Below are positions 48,101 through 57,590 of a stretch of DNA of 64,000 nucleotides, piece after piece. The notes beneath the pieces were generated by a model. That model saw only the letters and a program-made list of their open reading frames with translations, ran no database searches and was not told the DNA's origin. The DNA comes from Distichodus sexfasciatus (lineage: Eukaryota > Chordata > Actinopteri > Characiformes > Distichodontidae), in contig JAVGVS010000003.1 in assembly GCA_032718565.1 (NCBI GenBank), positions 1,568,555 to 1,632,554 of the forward strand, given 5' to 3'. The position numbers were made by a program, and so were the translations under genes. Every line of letters begins with the position of its first letter. Position 1 is the first letter of the stretch.

Positions 48101-51100
48101 TGAAAATGATCGTTCCTCGTTATACGGAAAAAAAAATAGGTTGTGGTTTGTACAGTTTCATTTAAGTACTACTTATCACACCCATGTTAATATCAATTTA
48201 ATAGCTCAAACTAAGAAACATACATTTGGCAACATTTACTTTCTTACATTTTAAGTGTTTTTCAGATATCAGCGTATACCAGGCAGCATCCCAACATATT
48301 TTTGTCAAATTGCTATTGTCATTGTAAGATTGAAAAATCTTAAGTTGAACCATCGTAACTCGAGGACCATCAGTAGTTATGTAGTTACAACTTGCAGGCT
48401 TTTTTTTTTTTCCATTTATTGATTTTAAACCCTAATTATAAAACTGGAAACTCTTTTTTACAGTGTAGGTCCATCCCCAATCTGCAGGTGCAAAGTCTGG
48501 GCTGGTATGCATAAAACTTCTTAAGAATGGTCTTACGTGGTGTCGTACATTTTGACTTAAGAGTAAAAAAGCAAAAAGAGCAAAAAGTAGAATCGAAGAG
48601 CGTTACGTAAAGGCACTAAAAGTAACTTTCAGCAAAGTCTAAGCCCGAATCTTAAGTGCTGACAGAAAGAGAGCCAGGACTCAAGTGCTGTGAAATGAGG
48701 ACTACAAATAAAATCCCGCCCCAGCTACTGAGTTCAACCAACAAAGGAGATGCACAGTGAATATACTAGTGACATCAAACCGAAATCCAGTTCAATGGAA
48801 AACCCTTGAAATACAACACACTTTTTTGTGATTATACCGTTAATTGGTTGTACTAAAATCTACCTAGCGCATCACCAATCGATTTCCACTAATAGATGCG
48901 TATGTTGTATATGAGTTGCTGAGTGGATCTTAGCAAGTAGCCCCTGTAACGACTTGGGATTCAAAAATCATTTGGACTATTTTTATATCTTCACTTCTTT
49001 AAAAATGATTTCTCCGTAATCCATCTTCGTCTCCCGAAAGAAAGAATGAAGGGGGGGGAAGTAGGAGCTGGGAAAGATGGAAGCTTATGAAGGGAGATTT
49101 GGGCATGGAGAGAGAAGGAGAAAGGACGATGTTGGTTTGCTCACTTTGCAAAGGCACACTTATAAGAACGATGCTGAGGCTCCTCCAGAGAAAACCTCTC
49201 AACCTGAGACGTCTTAGGAGCAGGAGGCGGAGAGGAGCGTCTCAAAATATTAATATTTGTATAGTGTTTATACCCAGGAATTTTATGAGTCACCTGAGTT
49301 TGTGATATTAAAACGTATATGTGACCCTCCACGGCAAAACCAGTCGCTTGACGCAACAGAGGTTTCCGAGAAAAACGAGCGTTTATGTTGCGTGGGGTAA
49401 AATTTTGGATTTTTGGTTTTTAGTGTTTTGAAATAGTGGAAGGTCTATACTGTAATGTTGTGAATAAATTTTGCTGCAAAACTTCCCCTTTCCATCCTAA
49501 AAACGGGACTTTCTTGAGGTGAGGAATTCAATTCCAGCAGAATGTTAAAAGTTTCTGTTTTGACCGCTCTACTCCAGTATTTACGGTAAATCCACTGGTT
49601 GACTAGCGTGAAGATATTTCTCCGGAATCCATCTTCGCTTCCCGAGTTCAGTTGACCTAACGCAGGTAGGCTATCCGTGTGGCTGTGAATGCAGCATAGG
49701 CTACCGTAAATACAAACGTAGCCGCGACCACACCAAACGTCTGCGAGTGCTACGTCGGTAGTCAACTTCAAAGGCAGATTTCTCCGTTTCTCACATGGCG
49801 TGACAGGAGAAACCCGACTCATTTGAATGTTGATATCTCAGTCATGTGTCGTCCAATTCATTCGATATAGGTATCGTTTTGAAGCTTGATTTATGCCCTT
49901 TCATGAAAACATAACTCAATTTTGAAAATTTGCAACAAGCGACTGGTTTTGCTGTGGAGGGTCACATATGTAAGACATTTATGGCAAATAATCATAAAAG
50001 GAACCTAATACGTCACCAGAGATGAAGGATTCATGTTAATATGAAATACTGATCTCACTGACAAAATTAGTACAGTCAGAATATTCACATTTGAAAATTT
50101 TACAAATGTCTGATGTTACTAAAACTAAAAGGCCTCACTATGACTCTCAAAAAGAAAACGAGGATCTACATAGGAGATGCATTTGAAAAATGGAGAAGAA
50201 ACTGAAGACAGACGCCGAAGTGGCTAATTTTCTACTGGACAGGTAAGAATTAGCCAAGGTTAGCTAACTTGTATCATCACTAGACGTAGGGATGAATATT
50301 TCAAATATTTTCAACAGTTGAATAACGTTATTCATGTACGATCATAGCTTGTAGTCCATGTGCAGGTGGGTCATCGAATCAACTGAATATTTTGAGAAAC
50401 AAAAACGGGGACTTGTGATGGCTAACATCAGCCTCGTGTTGCGCTGAGAGAATGCAGTAACAGTACAAACATTAGCATGCTAATTATGGCAATACGAAAC
50501 GTAACATTAGACACTAGATTGGCCAAATATGAGGAGCTGCCAACCTATCTGGCCTCGAGTCTGGGGAGGAGATAGAGGGAAGCTAACGCGCTACATTATT
50601 TTGAACTTGACTGCAATACCAGTTTTGGCCACAGTTTTACATACAGCCCCTTTAAGGCGGAGAGTAAGAGCAAAATCATGTCACTCTTAGAATTCTGACA
50701 CCTTTAAGAGTGAAACTTTAACTTTATAAGTCTAGGTCAGAAACACGTACTCACACATAGAAATGCAGTCAAAGATTACAATCACACACACGTCACATCA
50801 CACACAGCACTATATTCACTGATAATATGAGTGACACTCATGCCCTAAAGCAAATATAAGTTCAAAAGAGGCATGAAAGGCCCTCTCTGTAGCTTTGAGT
50901 AAATCTGGTCCCTCAGCACAACTCTCAGTGCTGCTTTAATCTGAACTGCTTACGAACTATTTTCGACAAAGAAGAACAGTAAAAAGAAAAGTGGAAAAAA
51001 TAGACATTTGGGACGGTTCTGAATTGTGGAACTGGCTATCAAATGACAAGAATTATCTAGAATAATTTTTGCAAGCACACACCCATACACACACTCGACA

Positions 51101-54100
51101 TTTCTTCTTATTGGCCTCTGAAGATTTTTTTGCCCCAGCAAATCCTTGCCTTGCCCTATACTAGCTCTTTAGGGGCCTCCGCCCAGTAATCTGTAAAGCT
51201 GCTTTCTGACAATGTTAAATTAAATTGAACGTAATATAATCACACACTCCACCACACTCACTCAAAATACAGTCCCCATTTTACAGCGGCGGTCACCGCA
51301 CGGCGCACTGCGGTCTGGATCCGGCCCGCGAAGCACGTCATGAAATTATCAAGCATTTCATAACAGCTGCCACAGTGTGTTTATGCGCAGCTTTAATTAA
51401 CGTGCTAATGCAGGAATGCCAGTCACAGCTGAGGTAGAGCAGAGCGAGCAGAGCCTTCTTAAACCTTCGTAAGTGGTAAAATAGCAGCTTGGTACTTTTG
51501 CCTGTGATTTCAGCAAATATTGACCGGTTTTCAAAATGCTTTCACTGTTGCATTCAGACGGAAATTTGCAGTAAAGTTATTGTTATAATTAATAAATTCA
51601 TCACATAATCGATGCATTGCGAGGCTGAGGTGGACGATTCTACATTGACGCAATGGCAGACCATAATGATTTTCAACTGGCGGTCAACTGCCCCCTAGTG
51701 GTCTGCAGCAGCACTGCAGGTGGTCCGTGACATGCAATCCACTTCCACTACTGAATCACTTTTTAAAAATTTGCACTTTTTCATTTTTCAAAGCATTTCT
51801 AGAGGATTTGGGCATCTTTATGATTAATGAATATAATGCAAATATCTAAAAAGATGTTTTTTAAAAAAAAACTCCCTCCCACACTGGCTACAATCACCAA
51901 GCAATGTCATGATAAAATTCAGGGCATAAACTGGGCATAATTCAAGTTAAAATGAACATCCCTGAAGTAACTATGGCTGCCCAATCTGTGTGCAATGTGA
52001 AGTAATGTAGAAATATTGATGAGCTGCATCGTGATGCATCGAGATACCATATTGAATCGAGTCGCTGACCTAATAATTGTAATTAAATCGAATCGTGAGA
52101 CCAGTGAAGGTTCACAACTCTAATTGTAATTTATTATATTATATTTATATATCTATTATATAGTTTATAATATTGCCCACCCTAACACAAATGTGTAATA
52201 GCTACAGTACCTTGCAAATTTGTTGATGACCAAGTTGACCAGAGGCATTAGAGACTTTGTGAATATTAAACTCTCTTTAAATTTAAGAAAGTGATTATTT
52301 GTCATTGTGAACACAGCACAGCACACTGTGCACCACAACGAAATGTGACCTCTGCATTTAACCCATCCGTGAAGGAAGCAGTGGGCAGCTCTGAGCAAAG
52401 CTTGGGGACGGTACCTTGATACCTTTGGTGGTCCTGGGATTTGTATGGTTATAAACTATAAAAGGAGATTTAAAACAGACGACTGTAGGAAGACTTCTCC
52501 ATCTCACTTCAGATTGATTTTTTATTACAGTAACAAGGTTATCAGATCACATAGAGTCATTGAAAGATTGAACTGAACTTTTCAAAAGTAGCCTTGTGAA
52601 CTCTATGGAATTTAGATGTTGGTGAACTGAGGAGCGACGCCAACACGCCAGGCAATCTTCACTGTTTTAACACACTGCAAATCACATATTCTCTGCTCGA
52701 AACTTTTAGGCTGAATTGTAGGCATACATTTTAGAGAACAATGTAGCAGCAAAAGTCTGGAAACACTACTATTTCTCCATATCCTGTTTTCATTTTCTAT
52801 ACTTAACCAGATCAGGTAACCCATACTTTACCACACTGATCAATTTTCAAAATATGGCGACGCATTTTTTGTGTAGGAACCCTGATCATTTTGAATGCAA
52901 CAGTAAAACATTTTTGAAAATTGATCAATAGGCAAAGGTGCTGAGGTCTGTGTTTTGACTCACAGTGTAAAAGTCCAGATTTTGCTCTATACTATACATT
53001 GTGTAACTTTGAGTAGCACAGTTCTCATCTCCTCTTCCACAGATACTCTGGTCCACATTTTAACCCCCAGCAAGCCCCAGACCTTGTCCAGCCTGATCAA
53101 ATCTTAATATCTACTTCCTAGAAAAACTTGTGTCAGAAAGAGGATGTGGACCATGTAGTGATAGATGAGTGAGCACAAGAAAGACATTTTGGTCTTCGTT
53201 CTCGAGTGAGACGTGTTGTAATAAACCAGAAGATCAAAACCAGAACCAGAAGCAGCTGTAAACATTCTGGAGTGATGTGGAAATTGGGAGCCTTCTCCAT
53301 CGGGGCAGAGGAAATAACTCGACAAATTAAATAAACTGTCAAAGATATAGGTGTGAAGGATTAAATGTGCTTTCTGGATCTACTTTTCCCCTGTTCACTT
53401 CCTCATTCCTTGCCAAAACCTACCGGTCTGAGTGGAAATTTCAGGTTTAAGTGGCAATTTTGACTTGAAGTTCACCATATTTATGAAAGCTGAGGTCAGA
53501 GAGCATATCCAGTCCAGCTTTATTCAGGCACAAAATGAGAGAGGATGTCATTCTATTAACCTGTAAATGCATCATTTGCTTCCCTGTGATAAACAGAGAA
53601 AAAACTCTGCTCTCACTTAAAGGCACAGTTCATCCAGCAATTCCACAGTGGCTAACAGTGTGTAAAAGTAAATAGGGCAAGTTGCACTTCACTGTTAGCC
53701 ACGTGTTTCCTTCAAAAGCGTGTGGTTAGTGTTGTGAGGACCTGACTGTCCGCTAAACGACAGGAAAATTTATGATTCGACCATTTATTATGGTCTTGTG
53801 GGGACATTTTTTGGATGTGAGAACCGGTACATATAAAGAAAATATGAGTGAAAAGTAGGGCTGTTGAAATTAATCACATAATAGGAAATGTGTGATTCTG
53901 CATCGATGTAGTGGCAGACCATAATCGATTATAATGGGGGTTTTCACCCGGCATGGTCCACAACATGTAATCCAGTTTCACTATTTCTATACGCCAACAT
54001 TTTTTAACATTTCAAGACGATTTGGGTATCTTTATGAATAATGAATTTAAGCTTAATATCTAAGCAGTAATAAGTAATACAAAAAATACTCCCCCTCCAC

Positions 54101-56440
54101 AAACACGGACACAAAATGGACAGCTGCAGACTATTGCTTAGTCTGAGTGGTGGTCTCCGGGACAGAAACAGTTAAAAACCCCTGGAGTATATCATAATGA
54201 CATTGCTTGGTGAATTTCTGGCCGTGGCATAAAAAATCTAGTTAAAAAGAACCTTCCGGTAGTATCTTTGGCTGCCTGATCTGTGATCCATGCCAAATCT
54301 GCGTGCAATATGAAGTAATGTAGAAAAATGGAATGGGATGCATTGTAATATTGTATCGAATTAAATTGTTGACATGATAATCGTAACTGAATCGAATTGG
54401 GAGACCTCTACATACCTCTAGCAAAAATGTAGAAAAAACATTAGCTTTTAGTTACTGCGGTTAAGGAAAGTGGTAGCAGTAGTATTTCTTCTAGATTAGG
54501 GATGTTTGGTTTTATATTTTGTTCATTACTTTAGCAGTGCCTTGGTTTATCTCCCTCCATGTAATGTAGTGTTTTCTCACCTGCTTACACTGTTAATAAA
54601 CTAGGTCTAGTGAAATTAGATTAAGTGTGTGGCGTTCCACACCTCACATCTTCCACACCTGACCCAGAGCGGGACACGCCAGAATGTGTGTGTTTTTATA
54701 TATAAAGACCTACGCTGCAGACCTGCTGGAGGCTAAATTTGGCAACTTGTTTCTTATTAACATCAAGTCTCAGCAAATTTAAACCGATGGCCTATTTTAT
54801 AATTCATAAGCTCATAAGAGGCAGAAGAGAAACCCAGCAGTGCATCCTGCAGCTAGAGAGGAAAGTTTGGATCTGCGTTCTGTCAGTCTCCTCCAACAGA
54901 ACCATCATCACTGCAGAATGCTCGGCCTGTCCAAACAAAATTCCATCCACAGGGTGCACATTCTAATGTAAATCTTTCTGTTGGAACACAGAAGGTAAAT
55001 TAAGAGCAGTTGAGTAGCTGCTCAAGTTTTAAATGAGACAGCGGTGGTCTAGCGGACACAAATCCTACCCCCAGCACTACCATCAATGAGTCCCTTAGCA
55101 AGACTCTTAACCCCAAGTTGCTCTCAGGGAGACTGTCCCTAAAATTAAGATGAATGGAAGTTGCTAAGGATAAGAGTGTCAGCAAAATTCTGCAATGTAC
55201 TGAAATATTTAAGTTTAAACTCACACAACAGGCTTTCGACCTTATTTTGTGGTGCCCCACTTTTCCCATAGATATTCTAGAACTCGACTGGGAAAAAATA
55301 ATAAAACTAAAATACTACAAAACATGAAAAACACTAAGCTAAAATGTCAGATCAGCTTAGATCAGGGGTTTTCAACCGGTGATCCGCAGCAGCAGTGTAG
55401 GTGGTCGGTGACATGCCATCAAGTTTCACCACTGAAATCACTTTAGAAGAATTAATTTGATTTATTTTTCAAAACATTTCTAGATGATTTGAGCATCTTT
55501 CCGGATAATGAATTGAATGCAAACATCTATAAAATAATTTTTAAAAAATACTCCCCCTCCACCACCACACGGACACACCATGGACAGCCGCGAAGGCCTT
55601 AACATATGTATACAGATACTAAATGCACTTTACCCTTCATGCTTATGACCCTAATATTATTTACGTTTTTGTAGATTGTGAACCAGAAATATATTGTAAA
55701 AACAAACTAATGAAGGAAAACATTGTGCAATAATTTGGGTGTTACTATGTGCCATTTCAAGCAAAAAGAAGTGTTGGGAGAAGCAGCAAATGATTATATT
55801 AATATTTATACGTGTTATTTTTACAGTAAAAATCAGCATTTTTAAACATTTATTTAAATTCTACAGAGTTTACAGAGACTTTAATTACATCGTTTCTCCT
55901 TGCCAGGGGCAAACTAAATGGTAAGTCAAAAAGGGAACTCTGTACCTGGCTTATTTCCAAACTTTTCACTGCAGGATTCAGAATTAAACTTGCAACAAAT
56001 GAACTGAAAACAACTAACCTAAACCGAGACCAAGACAAAACCAAGACCAGAGAGTGTCGAGACCGAGACAAGACCCAGAATAATAATCGATCTAACCGTT
56101 CTGGGCAAAATTGTGTCAATCAGAGTTTCTGAATGTCGGTTTTGATTAATTTTGGATTATCTGCCCAGCCCTAACGGTGAGCTCTCATGGGTTCTCCTCA
56201 CCTGGTCCTGCAGCGACATAACGGGATTATTCTTGGTAGTGTTGATGTGCAGGACGTGGAAGTGATTTTTGCCACACAGGTCGTAAGCGATGTTGGTGAA
56301 GGAGGTGCTGGCCGTTTTGGGCACGCGGTTGTAGATGATCACCAAGTCGTCACCATCAGCCAACGCGGGCAAATCCCGAACTGCATCGTGGGACTGCCTC
56401 TGCTCCACCTCCTGAACCTCGTGTCTGGCAATGGTGCGCT
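38932..56440 (-). CDS. hs2st1: Heparan sulfate 2-O-sulfotransferase 1, exons 2-7 (join)
   Basis: Golgi type II membrane enzyme that transfers sulfate from PAPS to the 2-O position of iduronate (less often glucuronate) in heparan sulfate. The six exons join to 947 bases, 315 codons plus stop, equal to human residues 42-356 with no length change. Visible features (human numbering): 5'-phosphosulfate loop RVPKTAST with K83; glycosylation sites N108 (NTT) and N127 (NVT); catalytic H140/H142 in YHGHVAY; 3'-phosphate contacts R164 and S172 in RDPIERLVSYYYF; disulfide cysteines 201/209 and 222/228; C-terminal DIWKMENEFYEFA segment used in trimerisation. Exon 1 with start codon and membrane anchor is not in view, so the gene is partial here. 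No frameshift or premature stop. Confidence 0.96.
39301..40225 (+). repeat. SINE-A copy split by a Harbinger-like element (hs2st1 intron 6)
   Basis: 5' part cgcagttggtagcatgacag at 39301-39323 and the rest at 40058-40225 (ttagtgtattcgcctcgtg, ggttcaagtcccgggctgg, ggtactcatgagcaaggtac, aggtcacatttcattatgg). The two parts join into the normal family order once 39324-40057 is excluded. Part of the body between the two conserved blocks is deleted. Confidence 0.8.
39324..40057. mobile_element. DNA element, 734 bp, perfect 37-bp inverted ends, TTA duplication
   Basis: Both ends start cccctgttttacactggatg and remain identical for 37 bases (39324-39360 and 40021-40057). Flanked by TTA at 39321-39323 and 40058-40060, the 3-base TWA-type duplication expected of PIF/Harbinger elements. 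The interior has shorter inverted pieces (words such as ctgatccg, gatccgtatccg) but no transposase. Exact ends point to a recent insertion. Confidence 0.8.
40548..40705 (-). CDS. hs2st1: hs2st1 exon 6
   Basis: 158 bases. Acceptor gtgtag at 40706; donor GTGCTG at 40547, a poor match to consensus beyond GT. The first base completes Trp229; the exon then encodes NVGSRWALEQAKYNLVNEY and LLVGVTEELEDFIMMLEAAL through FFRGATDLYRT, ending in phase 1. Intron 5 (40706-42232) contains a Tc1-like element and a SINE-B. Confidence 0.95.
41146..41695 (+). mobile_element. Internally deleted Tc1-like transposon, 550 bp
   Basis: Ends cactaccagtcaaaagt at the left and acttttgactggtagtg at the right, inside TA target dinucleotides (41144-41145, 41696-41697). 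The inverted ends extend imperfectly about 95 bases, to attctcact near 41230 and its partner near 41605. Between them only the C-terminal third of the transposase remains. Full elements of this kind are about 1.2-1.6 kb by general knowledge. Confidence 0.9.
41246..41542 (+). pseudogene. Tc1 transposase C-terminal fragment
   Basis: 98-residue frame with the catalytic-triad block WPPQSPDLNPIEMVWDEMD holding the final Glu, then the C-terminal helix region ending GGYFQESKI. The DNA-binding domain and the first two catalytic Asp residues are absent, removed by the internal deletion, so the protein cannot transpose DNA. The ATG at the start is fortuitous, created near the deletion junction. Confidence 0.85.
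41868..42056 (+). repeat. SINE-B copy
   Basis: Head aggttaggacactcgtctc, box B-like gggctcgaatccagcc, then actgggtccctaggaaagac, and tail gaagtcgctctggataagag with gtctgctaaatgccgtaaa. Confidence 0.8.
42233..42330 (-). CDS. hs2st1: hs2st1 exon 5
   Basis: 98 bases. Acceptor cttgtttcag at 42331; donor GTGGGC at 42232, a weaker match to consensus. Encodes TFDECVSSGGSDCAPEKLW then LQIPFFCGHYSEC plus two bases of Trp229. Four cysteines expected to form two disulfides are present. Residues after DECV read SS where human has AE. Confidence 0.95.
42359..42415. repeat. (TC)n / (AC)n compound microsatellite
   Basis: A (TC) run at about 42360-42378 is followed by cacacacacacag repeats. Lies just upstream (in gene sense) of the exon 5 acceptor. 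Confidence 0.85.
42416..42710. repeat. Repeat D ('tattactatctttgtgagg' family)
   Basis: Contains ctgtattactatctttgtg, acctagacctaatccta, aatgtccccacaaagcc and ggggacaaaaaggcc. Related copies at 45765-46035 and 53725-53840, part at 47905-48000. Common in fish next to CA microsatellites; class not determined. Confidence 0.6.
42711..43470 (-). other. hs2st1: hs2st1 intron 4 remainder, nothing recognised
   Basis: AT-rich intronic sequence between repeat D and exon 4. Short frames have no recognised homology. Confidence 0.7.
43471..43609 (-). CDS. hs2st1: hs2st1 exon 4
   Basis: 139 bases. Acceptor gtgcgtag ending at 43610; donor GTGAAA at 43470. The first base completes the Lys codon begun in exon 3. 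Encodes FGVKAKPIYINVVRDPIERL and continues through VSYYYFLRFGDDYRPGLRRR to KQGDKK. Contains the 3'-phosphate-binding R164 and S172 and the basic RRRK stretch. Confidence 0.96.
43696..44031 (-). repeat. SINE-C, complete copy with tRNA-like head
   Basis: On the minus strand it begins ggcggcacggtggcacagtg, then ttagcgctgccgcttcac, followed by cgttcc-type variable box B region, gtttgcatgctctacccg, cgcgtgggtttcctccagg, cctcccacagtcc, and tail cggttcggataatgaatg. It lies in intron 3 of hs2st1. The tRNA-like head defines this as a SINE-type family. Confidence 0.8.
44032..44729 (-). other. hs2st1: hs2st1 intron 3 remainder, nothing recognised
   Basis: AT-rich, with a repeat-free block 44480-44690 containing ctgcaataccgccgtaaacc. 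No coding. Confidence 0.6.
44730..44815 (-). CDS. hs2st1: hs2st1 exon 3
   Basis: 86 bases, too short for simple frame listing. Acceptor ttctag at 44816, donor GTGAGT at 44729. Encodes VRFVRNVTTWREM then KPGFYHGHVAYLDFS, ending in phase 2. Holds the second glycosylation site (NVT, human N127) and the catalytic histidine pair HGH (H140, H142). Intron 2 before it is about 11.4 kb and rich in repeats. Confidence 0.96.
45122..45262 (-). repeat. SINE-C fragment
   Basis: Tail part: ttcattcattatccgagcc, gcgggggaaccggagccta, cacacagcataacacacac. Head missing. Confidence 0.7.
45263..45764 (-). other. hs2st1: hs2st1 intron 2, repeat-free block 45530-45740
   Basis: 45530-45740 is repeat-free, GC-richer and open on the plus strand (45463-45750), with no recognised protein domain. 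Intronic regulatory function is possible but unproven. Confidence 0.35.
45765..46035. repeat. Repeat D copy
   Basis: ttgtattactatcttcgtg, cacctaattctaacctta, cttcaacctcaggatcc, accaaaatgttcacacaaag. Same family as 42416-42710, again next to a CA microsatellite. Confidence 0.6.
46036..46061. repeat. (AC)n microsatellite
   Basis: About 13 AC units. Confidence 0.9.
46381..46684 (-). repeat. SINE-A copy with fold-back tail
   Basis: 46381-46410 is antisense tail (gtgattatttatcattgtg), 46410-46468 is sense tail (gtgcactgtgtgctgtg, caatgacaaataatcattt), and 46485-46684 is the antisense body and head (tgtgcaccacaacaaaatg, gacccatccgtgaaggagc, cttccgatcacagggcc). The three parts make an inverted pair at the SINE's 3' end. 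Confidence 0.75.
46991..47490 (+). mobile_element. Tc1-like transposon remnant, right end missing
   Basis: Left end cactatattgccaaaagtat preceded by TA. It continues with caggtgttccaatcacttcc and gtataacttcaagcacctaa, then jumps by internal deletion into transposase coding. Coding ends near 47456 and is followed by taagaatgggacgtcactt; after about 47490 the sequence leaves the family before the right inverted end. Inactive. Confidence 0.85.
47100..47456 (+). pseudogene. Broken Tc1-like transposase C-terminal half
   Basis: Plus-strand pieces in different frames: near 47158-47205 FQHDCAPAHKARI holds the second catalytic Asp block; near 47217-47456 LSPDLNPTEHTDELERRLR holds the final Glu and the rest to the C terminus (AVIAAKGG). 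A shift and stop separate them, and a few bases are missing before SPDLNP. The frames reported on the minus strand here are shadows of this. Confidence 0.8.
47491..49319 (-). other. hs2st1: hs2st1 intron 2, unique DNA and microsatellite
   Basis: 47520-47790 is repeat-free and GC-richer (possible intronic regulatory block). A (GA)n run lies at about 47793-47821, and a repeat D fragment at about 47905-48000. 48360-48960 has no recognised repeat. 49008-49035 (tttctccgtaatccatcttc) resembles 49616-49643 inside the following element, so an older fragment of that family sits here. Confidence 0.4.
49320..49966. mobile_element. DNA element with long inverted ends, about 647 bp
   Basis: Left tgtgaccctccacggcaaaa and right (reverse complement) tgtgaccctccacagcaaaa continue as inverted repeats through accagtcgcttg, about 30 bases with one early mismatch. 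TA dinucleotides flank both ends, compatible with a TA-targeting (Tc1/mariner-like) mobilisation, but TA is too short to prove it. No transposase; an open frame at 49445-49822 has no recognised domain. Confidence 0.75.
49967..51584 (-). other. hs2st1: hs2st1 intron 2, nothing recognised
   Basis: 50150-50660 ends in tacatacagcccctttaagg, which looks like the end of another fish repeat. 51280-51480 is a GC-richer stretch. No gene. Confidence 0.4.
51585..52122. mobile_element. hAT-N1 copy, left end decayed
   Basis: attcatcacataatcgatgc, ttctacattgacgcaatgg, ggcggtcaactgccccct, caggtggtccgtgacatgc, and right end gaccagtgaaggttcacaac. Contains the same internal block as 14846-15376. Confidence 0.75.
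52291..52440 (-). repeat. SINE-A copy, head missing
   Basis: Antisense tail and body: gtgattatttgtcattgtg, caccacaacgaaatgtgacc, gcatttaacccatccgtg, ggacggtaccttgatacc. The tRNA-like head is lost. Confidence 0.8.
52441..53724 (-). other. hs2st1: hs2st1 intron 2, nothing recognised
   Basis: Intronic sequence with short unassigned frames. 52860-52940 has repeated tttgaaaattgatca-like words. Confidence 0.5.
53725..53840. repeat. Repeat D fragment
   Basis: gttgtgaggacctgactgtc, ccatttattatggtcttgtg and gggacattttttggatgtg, reverse-oriented relative to 42416-42710. Confidence 0.5.
53856..54420. mobile_element. hAT-N1 copy
   Basis: Begins tagggctgttgaaattaatc; includes gattctgcatcgatgtag, the internal block with cttagtctgagtggtggtc, and right end ttgggagacctctacatac then ctcta. 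An 8-base duplication is not clear (gtgaaaag versus gcaaaaat). Confidence 0.75.
55038..55200 (+). repeat. SINE-B copy
   Basis: Head cagcggtggtctagcgg, then cccagcactaccatcaatg, cttaaccccaagttgctctc, and decayed tail aagttgctaaggataagag, tgtcagcaaaattctgc. The box B region is deleted. Confidence 0.75.
55366..55590. repeat. Internal block of hAT-N1 standing alone
   Basis: Runs from ggggttttcaaccggtgatc to ccatggacagccgcgaagg without the TAGGGGTG ends. It shares order with 14960-15200 and 53935-54190, showing that this block is itself a mobile repeat which entered some hAT-N1 copies, or was released from one. Confidence 0.6.
55591..56201 (-). other. hs2st1: hs2st1 intron 2, proximal part
   Basis: AT-rich; 56085-56175 ends with gattatctgcccagccc, resembling the end of a hAT-type element. 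Nothing else recognised. Confidence 0.5.
56202..56440 (-). CDS. hs2st1: hs2st1 exon 2
   Basis: 239 bases. The acceptor follows a pyrimidine tract ending ctctctcag at 56441; the exon begins with the last two bases of codon 42 (Glu), so exon 1 must end in phase 1. Encodes RTIARHEVQEVEQ through NNPVMSLQDQ, including the PAPS-binding RVPKTASTSF and the N108 glycosylation site. The acidic linker after the stem (human 56-70) differs most from the human protein. Donor GTGAGG at 56201. The open frame runs past both splice sites into intron, so its ATG at 56513 is not the start. Confidence 0.96.
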
Positions 56441-57590
56441 CTGAGAGAGAAAGAGAACAAGCTTCATAAAAGACGCGAAAATCAAGGGGTACAATAATAC
56501 GCAAAACCAACATTTCAAGACATCAAGACAATTAATTTACCAAAAGAGTTCTAGATTCATCTCATCCACTCCCAGTTTATTTAAAGTTACTTAAAAAATT
56601 CACTAAAACAAAAAAGAAAAGCACCCCACTGTAAAAAAGAATGATGAATAAAAGCTACTTGTTGAGTTAGGCGGAAGTTGCTAGCATAACAGTTAGGGAG
56701 TTGTCCCTGGGATCATTAGGTTACCAGTCAAGTCCCGGACAAATAAAGGTACCACTGAGGTACTCATGAACAAGGTACCATCCCCACAAGCACTGCTCCC
56801 CAGGCGCTGTTAAAATGTGTCAAATGTGATTGAGTTCTGTAGCCGTGACATGAAAACTGCCTGAGTAGAAAGATATCGTCTAAAATGCATTGAAGTGAAT
56901 GTGGAAAGAACGAGGGATGATAAAAGTTGGTAAAAGAAGAGCGTGGGTCAAAGCGTGTGTTCAGTGAGGTGGTCTGAGGTGGCATATGAACTGTACTGAC
57001 TGTCGTGTGAAAACAGGCCGAAGGAAGCTTTCTAGTCTGTAATTCCATGTATTCTTAAAGGGTGAAAACAAATAGGTTCTTATGAGAAAATAAACAGAAA
57101 AAAGGATGAAAATACGATCGCGGTGATGACAACTAAAGAACTGCGGTTGTGCCGTAATGCTGGACTGTGCGATTTTTTCAATCGTTTTGTAAACCTCCAG
57201 CTCAAACTGTACAACTACATCACAGGCGTTGAAAAGCCAAAGCCCACGATTTATGTGCGCACGCTATATGGGCCGATGCTCAGATGCAACTGCTCACACT
57301 ACACGACACGTCGGATTCTCGTACACTGTAGAGTAAGGTCGAGGTCGAAGAAGGAGAAGACCAACAATAACCCTAATTGCCTCGCACATCGAAACAGAAC
57401 GATAAGTTTAACCAGATAATAAGAACTTGTAGGTCTATTATTATTTATTTATTTATTCTTGCTGGTTTGTGTGCATGCCTCATATATAGTTTCTTATATG
57501 AAAAAAAAATCACCTACAATGATAGGGGGGCATAGGAACTTTTTGGGTGGCTAAAGCCCCCCTGTACTCTGCTTGCATTTCACTTCCAGT
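56441..57590 (-). other. hs2st1: hs2st1 intron 1, proximal part
   Basis: Contains the SINE-A at 56671-56831 and unassigned DNA. An open frame at 57123-57419 has no recognised domain. No candidate exon 1 (start codon followed by a hydrophobic anchor, in phase 1 with a donor) was found in 56441-64000. Confidence 0.6.
56671..56831 (+). repeat. SINE-A copy, tail missing
   Basis: Head gcggaagttgctagcataac, agttagggagttgtccctgg, box B-like ccagtcaagtcccgg, then ggtaccactgaggtactc, catccccacaagcactgctc. The conserved tail is absent. Confidence 0.8.

Noticed and set aside
56441..56513. ATG at 56513 as the start of hs2st1
   Set aside because: The frame upstream of 56441 crosses a clear polypyrimidine tract and AG acceptor, and its residues do not match the membrane anchor of the family.
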